Shown piece by piece: positions 36,597 through 43,490 of a stretch of 45,348 nt of DNA (position 1 is its first letter; every line of letters begins with the position of its first letter). The stretch is from a virus. The notes beneath the pieces were generated by a model that was not told the origin of the DNA, searched no databases, and saw nothing but the letters and a program-made list of their open reading frames with translations. The translations under genes and the position numbers were made by a program. The DNA is taken from positions 1 to 45,348 of IMG/VR virus record IMGVR_UViG_3300020159_002317; one strand, 5' to 3'.

Positions 36597-37121
36597 TTAA
36601 ACGTGTCTCCAGAACTGATAAGCTAATTTAGCAGTAAAGTCTAAAGGCTTGCCTGCACCAGCGTTATCATAACCTGTAACGGCGCCAATGTTTACAACAT
36701 AAACCCCGAATAATTTATAAGTGTTTAAAACGTTTTGGCTTTCGTCAACTAGATCGAGCTGTATAACTTTATCTCTACCACGTAAAGATAAGTCACCGGT
36801 GCTGGTCTCATCGTTAAACACTTTATTGATTTGCCAATCTTCAAATTTCTTACGGATGGTACCATTTAAGTCGTTGTAGAACTTAACTTCCCAGCCTTCT
36901 GAGCCGGGATAGGTTACGGTACCAGGCATATTAAACTTCAGACCCATATAAGTGGCGTTCTGATTTTCAATTTGACGATCAGGTAATGTCTTGGTGGTGA
37001 TATAAACGAAGTCGTCTTCGTTGAATGTGTCTTCGCCAATAGCGCGAACACGCATCATAAAATCACGTGCGAATCCGCGTTGTTGTGCTACTCTGTAGAA
37101 GTCTTGTATTGTCTGTGACAT
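36597..37121 (-). CDS. Major tail tube protein, gp19-like (paralogue 1)
   Basis: A 174-aa protein of classic gp19 length: MSQTIQDFYRVAQQRGFARDFMMRVRAIG, TKTLPDRQIENQNATYMGLKFNMPGTV, and the final LDFTAKLAYQFWRHV. Placed right after the sheath and before a strong terminator, it is the likeliest main tube subunit. CTAAATA lies 9 nt before the ATG. Confidence 0.85.
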   Translation of the reverse strand: MSQTIQDFYRVAQQRGFARDFMMRVRAIGEDTFNEDDFVYITTKTLPDRQIENQNATYMGLKFNMPGTVTYPGSEGWEVKFYNDLNGTIRKKFEDWQINKVFNDETSTGDLSLRGRDKVIQLDLVDESQNVLNTYKLFGVYVVNIGAVTGYDNAGAGKPLDFTAKLAYQFWRHV

Positions 37122-37139
37122 AGTTATTATTATTTAGGA

Positions 37140-39524
37140 TTAGCCTTGTAAGAGCTCGTTGAAGTTTTGTGAGGTCTTAGTTGCGTAGAAGTTTACCAAG
37201 ATAAACTCTGCGGTACGAACCGGCTTGATATAAATGTCAATTACTAGGGTGTTGTCATCGACAACGTCAGCAGTGTTGTTAGTATCATTGCACACAATTA
37301 AGTAGTCGAAGAGCCCTTGGGTATTACGAGCAAGCTCGAACACCGGGGACAATGTATTAATTACTCTACTACGAGTGAATGTAGTATTTGGCTCGAATAC
37401 AAAATACTTCATAGTTTGAAGTGCGGTCTTTTCAAGATAAAGGAATAGACGGCGCACGTTAATACGGTCAAATGCACTTGGAGCCTTTAGAAGAGTCTTT
37501 TGACCCATTACTGAGTAACCATCGTTAGGAGAGAATACTACAGGGTTTAAAGATACTTTGTAAAGTAAGTCGCGTTGTTTTTGTTGTGGGTTAATACCAA
37601 GGTCATTAAGACCGTTAATATTGCCACGATTTAGACCTGCTGCAGCTGTCCAAGGGTAGTTGTTTGCATCACTACTGGTTATCATTGCTGCAGCAAAGCC
37701 AGAGAATGGTAACCACACATTTTGGGAGGTGAAGATGTCTTGAGCACGGGCCCAATTTGCATAAGATACTGCATAACTAGAGTTAAATGCGCTATATAAG
37801 TTGCGTAGCGGCCAGTAAACGTTTTGTGAGAAGTTTTTAGTCTTGTCATCAAGAGTCTTAAAGTTTTGACCTGTTACAAACACATGACGTAATGGGTCGG
37901 AGATAAAGATATGGTCTCTACGACGAGAACGTGCAAACGTTTCAAATTGGTTTGTAATAGCGGTCCAACTTGCTGTTAAATCGTTGCTTACTGGGTTGCC
38001 GGTTTGGCTGTATAGCTGCTGTAGTTGAGTTGTTAAAGCAGTAGACATTGCTGTGTCATCGTACTCAGCTGCACTTAATACTGTGGTAGCTGCAGCGATA
38101 GTTGAAAGACCAGCATCAAGAGTGATGTCGATTGCAACTGTGTCGGTGTTTTCTGCAAGGTTAAGAACGTAGTCTAGTTTGCTGCCAACGTTACCGATAA
38201 CTTTTGCGTTGTTAAGTGGTAAACTATCAGAGTATGTACCTAAAGCGTATAGCTTATTAGCTGGCTGGAAAGTACTGTTCTTTACCCCTAGGTAAGCAGA
38301 AGCTGCTGTATAGAATGTATAATCTGGATCAGAAGCTGTCGCTGCTGCAATTTCTGCATCAGTGTTAGTCTTGTAGATTCTTACTCTCTTAGTTGAGTTG
38401 CCGTTGTTGTCAAGCCAGTTTGTATAATCAGAAATATTTGGGTTAACAAGTACTTCAAGGTTATTAGAATTATCGTTAGCAACAGTCTTCAAAAAGAACG
38501 ATAGTGGTTGACCACCGAGCGGGTCTTGAATCTTACGGTTAGCGTAAAGAGAACCAGTATAGCCTTCTTGTAATACATATTGTAATGTAGTTACTGTTGG
38601 AGAGAATGGAGAAGGGCGTACTTTGAATAAAGACATAACGATTGAATCGCTATATCCAGAAGCTGCAATATTGAAAGTTGGAACACTTTCAATGTCCCGG
38701 GACATACTGTCGATGTTTGCTGTGTAAGTTGCACTTAATGCAAAACCTACTCGAGAATTTGGAACTGTAATGTAACTTGTGTTAGAAGCAGCGGTGTTGT
38801 TAGCAAAGTAAGAACTACCGATGGACTTAATTTGAACTGCACCATCAAAATCGGTTGCAGGATTGTTACTGTAGCCGTCCCCTAAATTGAGGTAATAACC
38901 TTCGAACTTTTCGTTAATAGTTGTCTTTGCTTTATTGAGAACAACCATACCAGCTGCACTAAGAGATTGTACTACCCCAGCACCGGAAAGAAGGAACGCA
39001 CTTGTACCGACATTACCAGTTGTAGTAGCCCAGTTAAGACCGTTTTGGGTAATTGAATTATATTGATCTTCAGTAAGGGCAACAAGCGCTGGCTCGCCGA
39101 AGTAGTAGCCTTGAGCTGAACTTAATGGAACTGTACTTGCAAGAGCTGCAGCGGAGGCCGGGTATGTTGCTGTGTCAGTAGGAATTGCAACAACAGGAAA
39201 TGCAAGAGCACTATAGTTACTTGCTGTACCTTCTCCGGTACCGGAACCGTATGGAAGACGAGATGCCTTAATAGTAGGATTGCTACCTGCAGTAAAGAGC
39301 TGTCTTACTGAATAGTAGAAATAACGTTCAGCAGCATTGGTTGGAGTTCCATATACGGTTTCGAAATCACTTAAAGAAGCGAGTTCAACGATTTCGTATG
39401 TTGGTCCTTGCGGAGCAAAGCCGGTTACTAATACATTAGTACCGACTGGTGTTACTGCTCTTGTAGAAAGGTCGATTTCACGAATTTCTACACCCGGAGA
39501 TTGGATTGTACGTAGTGATGCCAT
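37140..39524 (-). CDS. Contractile tail sheath protein, gp18-like
   Basis: A 794-aa protein. The N-terminus (QSPGVEIREIDLSTRAVTP, NVLVTGFAPQGP) and C-terminus (INVRRLFLYLEKTALQ, FEPNTTFTRSRV, PVRTAEFILVNFYAT) are diagnostic of myophage sheath proteins. It is longer than T4 gp18 (659 aa); the extra length is in the beta-rich surface-domain region (about residues 90-480). Codons are more uniform than in neighbours, consistent with high expression. A CATAAGTA box is present 21 nt upstream. Confidence 0.95.
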   Translation of the reverse strand: MASLRTIQSPGVEIREIDLSTRAVTPVGTNVLVTGFAPQGPTYEIVELASLSDFETVYGTPTNAAERYFYYSVRQLFTAGSNPTIKASRLPYGSGTGEGTASNYSALAFPVVAIPTDTATYPASAAALASTVPLSSAQGYYFGEPALVALTEDQYNSITQNGLNWATTTGNVGTSAFLLSGAGVVQSLSAAGMVVLNKAKTTINEKFEGYYLNLGDGYSNNPATDFDGAVQIKSIGSSYFANNTAASNTSYITVPNSRVGFALSATYTANIDSMSRDIESVPTFNIAASGYSDSIVMSLFKVRPSPFSPTVTTLQYVLQEGYTGSLYANRKIQDPLGGQPLSFFLKTVANDNSNNLEVLVNPNISDYTNWLDNNGNSTKRVRIYKTNTDAEIAAATASDPDYTFYTAASAYLGVKNSTFQPANKLYALGTYSDSLPLNNAKVIGNVGSKLDYVLNLAENTDTVAIDITLDAGLSTIAAATTVLSAAEYDDTAMSTALTTQLQQLYSQTGNPVSNDLTASWTAITNQFETFARSRRRDHIFISDPLRHVFVTGQNFKTLDDKTKNFSQNVYWPLRNLYSAFNSSYAVSYANWARAQDIFTSQNVWLPFSGFAAAMITSSDANNYPWTAAAGLNRGNINGLNDLGINPQQKQRDLLYKVSLNPVVFSPNDGYSVMGQKTLLKAPSAFDRINVRRLFLYLEKTALQTMKYFVFEPNTTFTRSRVINTLSPVFELARNTQGLFDYLIVCNDTNNTADVVDDNTLVIDIYIKPVRTAEFILVNFYATKTSQNFNELLQG

Positions 39525-39581
39525 ATAGTTAAGATTTCTTACTATTACTTATGCAAACTCCAACTCAAAACTTAAACTTTA

Positions 39582-40163
39582 TTAAAGTAATTGAGCCTGT
39601 AACTGACCAAACGCAAAGGTAAAAGACGACTCTATTTGTTCGGGGGTTTGATAGTTATACGCTATTTCTCCTAAACTTGTAATAAATGCGTTAGTATAAT
39701 CCCACTGTATTTTTTTATTGTTATACTCGTCTAATCCGTACACTGTAATATTGGTTTGGTAATTAGCAAGATTGGTGAATGTATCAGGGGAACTTAGCTT
39801 GTTATAATTATAAACTCCCTCTTTACTATTGTTAATAACATCTAACCAATACCATAGTAACCACCAATTACTAAATTCATTATCAACTGTAAAATTTACT
39901 GTAACTGCTTCGTAAGACGTTCTGTTATAGCTTGTTACTTTCGTGGTTTGGCCAGAAAAAGCTAATTCTACTTCTGATATTGTTGATTTAGGAACTACAG
40001 TACCGTGTATAGAGTACTGTAATGAATCCAGATTAATATACTTAGAAGCTCGATCGTTTTGATCTGTCTTGTTAGCTCTCTTAAGTATAGGCGGCAAGTT
40101 CAAGACAAGTAAAAACTTGTCTTTTCTATTTTTATTGAGAATAGATTGCTGTACCGCTGTCAT
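39582..40163 (-). CDS. Tail tube-like / tail terminator-region protein (193 aa)
   Basis: LNLPPILKRAN, SLQYSIHGTVVPKSTISEVELAFSGQTTKV and the final ESSFTFAFGQLQAQLL resemble tube-fold proteins of large myophages. It lies upstream of the sheath, where neck or tail-terminator genes often occur. GTAAGTA ends 7 nt before its ATG. Role uncertain. Confidence 0.45.
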   Translation of the reverse strand: MTAVQQSILNKNRKDKFLLVLNLPPILKRANKTDQNDRASKYINLDSLQYSIHGTVVPKSTISEVELAFSGQTTKVTSYNRTSYEAVTVNFTVDNEFSNWWLLWYWLDVINNSKEGVYNYNKLSSPDTFTNLANYQTNITVYGLDEYNNKKIQWDYTNAFITSLGEIAYNYQTPEQIESSFTFAFGQLQAQLL

Positions 40164-40169
40164 TCATTA

Positions 40170-41117
40170 TTACTTACGGAAGTGTTTGTTAGTAGTAATA
40201 TAGAATGATTCAACACTTTCTGCTATACCAAACGAACCAGTGTGTGCTGCTCGAGTTGGTTTTACTGCAGGGGCAGTAGAAGTACCCGCTTTTGGTGGAG
40301 CTGCTTTAGCTGCTGGAGCTGCTTTAGTGGTCGCTTTTAGCGGAGCTGCTTTAGCTGCTGGAGCTGCTTTAGCTGCTGGAGCTGCTTTAGTGGTCGCTTT
40401 TAGTTCGGTAAGCTTTTTAATAGCGTAATCTATAACTAGCTGACGATCTCTAGTTTGAACTTTTTGTATTTGTGCGGCGACCCCATCTACAGCTTTTTCT
40501 GCATCTCCTTTATTAACTTGTCCATCGGTGGCTGGCGCAACCGCTTGCGAAGCTGTGGGTCCTGTTGTCCCTTTTGCAGCAGTATAACCTTGCTTAGTGC
40601 CTTGCGCAAAAGATTTACCAACACCAAGCACACCACCTGCTAAGCCACCAGCTAATTGACCCGCCCCTTTAGCAGCCCCGCCGATGCCTTTACCTACAGC
40701 TGAAGCAGCTTTACCAGCATATTTCTTAATACCTTTACCAAGCTTACTAAAAAAACCACCCTTAGCTTCTGAAAGAACTGCTAAGTCTGCTTCTTCTAAT
40801 GAAGCGTTCTTAGCAAATGTTTCGAATGCTAAACAAAATTGTTCGTCTTTACTCTCATCTAAATGTGATAAGACTTTTTCCATTGCAAGCACCGCAACTC
40901 TTACATCGCTATCTTGCTCGGTTAAGTTTTCTTTAATTAAACTTGAACGATTTGTGATTGCATGTTCGAACGCAACAATGACGTCTTCACTAATTTGAGA
41001 TAGCTCTTGAAAAGCTTCTAGTAACTGGCTTGGGGTTTGAGCTACAATAAGCGCTTCATCAGAACGCTGTGCTTGTACTGCATCGTATTTTTCGGCTAAT
41101 AGTTTTAAGCTTTTCAT
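40170..41117 (-). CDS. Ala/Lys/Pro-repeat protein (315 aa)
   Basis: Helical N-terminal half (residues 1-125), then a Gly-rich stretch (GKGIGGAAKGAGQLAGGLAGGVLG) that could insert in membranes, then repeats of the type KAAPAAKAAPxKA near residues 240-280. No family recognised. Low-complexity linkers like this occur in injected or internal virion proteins; that is only a guess. It is preceded by a nucleotidyltransferase gene and CATAAGTA 14 nt from the ATG. Confidence 0.5.
   Translation of the reverse strand: MKSLKLLAEKYDAVQAQRSDEALIVAQTPSQLLEAFQELSQISEDVIVAFEHAITNRSSLIKENLTEQDSDVRVAVLAMEKVLSHLDESKDEQFCLAFETFAKNASLEEADLAVLSEAKGGFFSKLGKGIKKYAGKAASAVGKGIGGAAKGAGQLAGGLAGGVLGVGKSFAQGTKQGYTAAKGTTGPTASQAVAPATDGQVNKGDAEKAVDGVAAQIQKVQTRDRQLVIDYAIKKLTELKATTKAAPAAKAAPAAKAAPLKATTKAAPAAKAAPPKAGTSTAPAVKPTRAAHTGSFGIAESVESFYITTNKHFRK
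40171..40178 (-). promoter_or_regulatory. Late promoter-like box CCGTAAGTA core (CGTAAGTA)
   Basis: TAAGTA ends 7 nt before the ATG at 40163; the box overlaps the stop region of the upstream gene. Confidence 0.45.
40276..40400. repeat. Tandem coding repeats
   Basis: Units built from GCTGCTTTAGCTGCTGGA and GCTGCTTTAGTGGTCGCTTT recur head to tail, giving the KAAPAAKAAP protein repeats on the minus strand. Such arrays change length by slippage. Confidence 0.8.
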
Positions 41118-41124
41118 ATTAATA

Positions 41125-42201
41125 TTATCTATACTTATGTAGGTAAAACATGTTTGTGAGAGGATTAAACCCTATTTTTAAATCCCCCGTACTGAGACTA
41201 CTCTCGGTCCCGCTTCTAAGCTTATTTACATCTAAATTATGCTTTTGTATAATTTGCTGTGCTTCAGCACCAGATATAGGGGACTTATTACCAATAGTGG
41301 TTTGTTTTTTATGCTTATGTTCTTTATTAGTATCGGTAGCCTTCTTCTTATGCATATCAGCTACTATACCAATAGACTTGGTTGGGTCAGCATTTCCAAG
41401 CTTGTTCATACCCGCAGTAAGAGATTGGTGACGAGGCCCTCTTTTTTGAGCTACATTTACAAAGTTCTTAAAAGATGCTATTTCATGTAACTGTACACTA
41501 TCTAAAGACAATGCTGCATCTTTTTTACCAAGTATACCTTTCATAAAACGCTCTATGTCCCCGGAGCGTCTTAATTCTTTAAACGCGAGATTCTCTGGGG
41601 AAAATTCTCCGCCCTTTTCTAAGGCAGCTTTGCGTAAGTCCATAAACTTTTCTTTAGCCTTATCTGCGCATTCCACATCGCAATCTGGGCTTAAAGCAAA
41701 GTCTATAATATGTAACATTGCTTGTTTCTTTTTGTTAACAAGCTCGGTATCAATATCTTCTAACCCGGTAACCGGTTTTGGTTCTGTTACCCAAGTGTCG
41801 TCTTTAATAGAATATACCCCGGTAGAATGATGCTTCTCGGACATGTCCTGTATGTATACTTCTACATCATAGCCCTTTATAGTTATTTCCCGGGTAGTAT
41901 TCCAAATGGTTTTCTTTACATTAAAGTAGTCTTTAAGTAATTCTTTTTCAATTCCGTAATCGCTATAATCGGTAATTATATGAAGATCAAAATCACTGAA
42001 TCTGGTATAATTATAATTTGCTAATGAACCAGTTAAAGTAATGTCTAAAACATCCACATCAAGCTCAATAGAGTCTAAAAACGCTTGCGCTATTTCCAAA
42101 AGCTTGTCTTTTATCTCTGGTCTTAATTTATTATCTTCCCACACAGCCGGATTCAGCTGGTCGTGGTATTCGTACGTTAAACTAGAACCGGTCAATGCCA
42201 T
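41125..42201 (-). CDS. Nucleotidyltransferase-domain protein (358 aa)
   Basis: ITLTGSLANYNYTRFSDFDLHIITDY (about residues 58-83) is the GS-x-SDxDL signature of pol-beta-type nucleotidyltransferases; D and D of FSDFDLH are the metal ligands. The second half is charged and helical (HKKKATDTNKEHKHKKQTT). It starts at ATG 42201 (MALTG); a TTG three codons earlier is possible. Target (RNA, protein or small molecule) unknown. Its place ahead of the tail module does not reveal its role. Confidence 0.65.
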   Translation of the reverse strand: MALTGSSLTYEYHDQLNPAVWEDNKLRPEIKDKLLEIAQAFLDSIELDVDVLDITLTGSLANYNYTRFSDFDLHIITDYSDYGIEKELLKDYFNVKKTIWNTTREITIKGYDVEVYIQDMSEKHHSTGVYSIKDDTWVTEPKPVTGLEDIDTELVNKKKQAMLHIIDFALSPDCDVECADKAKEKFMDLRKAALEKGGEFSPENLAFKELRRSGDIERFMKGILGKKDAALSLDSVQLHEIASFKNFVNVAQKRGPRHQSLTAGMNKLGNADPTKSIGIVADMHKKKATDTNKEHKHKKQTTIGNKSPISGAEAQQIIQKHNLDVNKLRSGTESSLSTGDLKIGFNPLTNMFYLHKYR

Positions 42202-42237
42202 AGAGTACAATACTTACTCTATGGCCGGAGTAAACAA

Positions 42238-42813
42238 TTAAAATCTGTAACTTAAACTAAGAATTCCGTTTCCTAATTTATACAATACTTTATGTATTAT
42301 GCGTTTAATATATATTATAGGTTTGGTATGGAAAAAGAAACGATTACTCCATTTATTCTTCTCGGTTGCTATCCTGTCAGTAAACTCTTTCCATTGAGCT
42401 AATCTGACAGAATTATCTTCTTTACGAAACTCTACCAATTCTGTATTAGTAACTTTACCATCTGTAAATGTCACTTCATACTCAACCCAGCAATCCCATT
42501 TATCTAAAACATTTTGCCGGCAATCATACATTCGAATTTTACCGTGGTGTTTAGTATCTACTAAGTATAGACCAGAGTATTCCATATGTCCAAAAGAGCC
42601 CCACCGGCCTTTTTCTTTCGTATTAGGCTCAATCCATTTTGACTCTTTATACTTTTTTTCTAAAAGTACCCCGCCCTGTAAAACATAAACAGCCATACAG
42701 TTGCTTAGGTCTTTAGTTTGAAAGTCCCAGGTACGTGCACTAAGGCCTAATGACGCCATTTCAGCGTTAAAAGGCATTTCATCGCTGCATTCAATTGTGT
42801 CAAACATTCCCAT
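42238..42813 (-). CDS. Hypothetical phage protein (191 aa)
   Basis: MGMFDTIECSDEMPFNAEMASLG start, then a mid-region rich in aromatic strands, and a C-terminal basic helix (FFFHTKPIIYIKRIIHKVLYKLG). Similar MGMFD-type proteins occur in many phages, without known function. AGTAAATA lies 18 nt upstream of the ATG. Confidence 0.6.
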   Translation of the reverse strand: MGMFDTIECSDEMPFNAEMASLGLSARTWDFQTKDLSNCMAVYVLQGGVLLEKKYKESKWIEPNTKEKGRWGSFGHMEYSGLYLVDTKHHGKIRMYDCRQNVLDKWDCWVEYEVTFTDGKVTNTELVEFRKEDNSVRLAQWKEFTDRIATEKNKWSNRFFFHTKPIIYIKRIIHKVLYKLGNGILSLSYRF

Positions 42814-42922
42814 TTGTCTAATAGTTTATAGTATTTACTCTATTAATCAACTAAAGAAATAACTCATTAAACCGGGATACAATTAAAGCATGCTATTATT
42901 TTACAGGTAATTAGACAATAAA

Positions 42923-42950
42923 AAACCCCGTCTTATTAAGGACGGGGTTT
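42923..42950 (-). terminator. Rho-independent terminator
   Basis: 10-bp stem AAACCCCGTC/GACGGGGTTT around an 8-nt loop; the + strand A-run at 42918-42925 gives a T-run on the minus strand. It ends the transcript of the gene at 43014. Confidence 0.85.
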
Positions 42951-43013
42951 GAAGTTTTAAGCTAGGCTAGTATTACGATAGACCTGCGCCGGATATTACG
43001 AATGTATTAGACC

Positions 43014-43331
43014 CTACACAAAGCACTCTACCATTCCGAAAGTATCGAGCACGGATGCTACGTACTTGGATGGGAATAGTACACCCTTTTCAATAGAGTG
43101 CTTGAGAGCTTTCTTAATAAGCTCTAACTGTTTTTCGGTTACTTCAAATGAATCTACTACCCCATCAAGTTCTTCTTTAGTCTTGATTGGAGTACCTTCT
43201 GGGAATACATCATTTAAGAGTTTACCTCCCATATAGATATCGTTAACGGTAACGGCCCAACCAGCTGCACCTACTACTTCTCTAACAAGAAATAGTTCAC
43301 CGAGTTTTAAGTTTAGAGTTTTGTTTGCCAT
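43014..43331 (-). CDS. Hypothetical protein (105 aa)
   Basis: MANKTLNLKLGELFLVREVVG..., compact alpha/beta protein with no recognised domain. TATAAAATA ends 7 nt before the ATG; a terminator follows. It lies downstream of the fibre genes and may be expressed separately. Confidence 0.6.
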   Translation of the reverse strand: MANKTLNLKLGELFLVREVVGAAGWAVTVNDIYMGGKLLNDVFPEGTPIKTKEELDGVVDSFEVTEKQLELIKKALKHSIEKGVLFPSKYVASVLDTFGMVECFV

Positions 43332-43371
43332 AGTACTATATTTTATAGAGTGTTACGGTTAAATCAAGGGT

Positions 43372-43485
43372 TTATTTAGATTCTTCACCGCGAAATGCCC
43401 CACGAGTGGAGCAAACGTCGATGAGCTGAACGACGGCAGCGATGTCGTTGATGTCGATGGTGGGTTTTGGTTGTTCGGTGTTCAT
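43372..43485 (-). CDS. GC-rich 37-aa protein after tail fibre
   Basis: A short ORF starting MNTEQPKPTIDINDIAAVV and ending RGAFRGEESK. It starts 5 nt after the fibre stop and shares the fibre's high GC and CTC/GTC/GCC codon choice, unlike all other small genes here. Similar small proteins often follow fibre genes; a fibre chaperone is possible but not shown. Confidence 0.6.
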   Translation of the reverse strand: MNTEQPKPTIDINDIAAVVQLIDVCSTRGAFRGEESK

Positions 43486-43490
43486 GTGTT

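Noticed and set aside
42201-42210. TTG start for the nucleotidyltransferase
   Set aside because: Possible, but the ATG three codons later is a stronger start and changes nothing in the domain.
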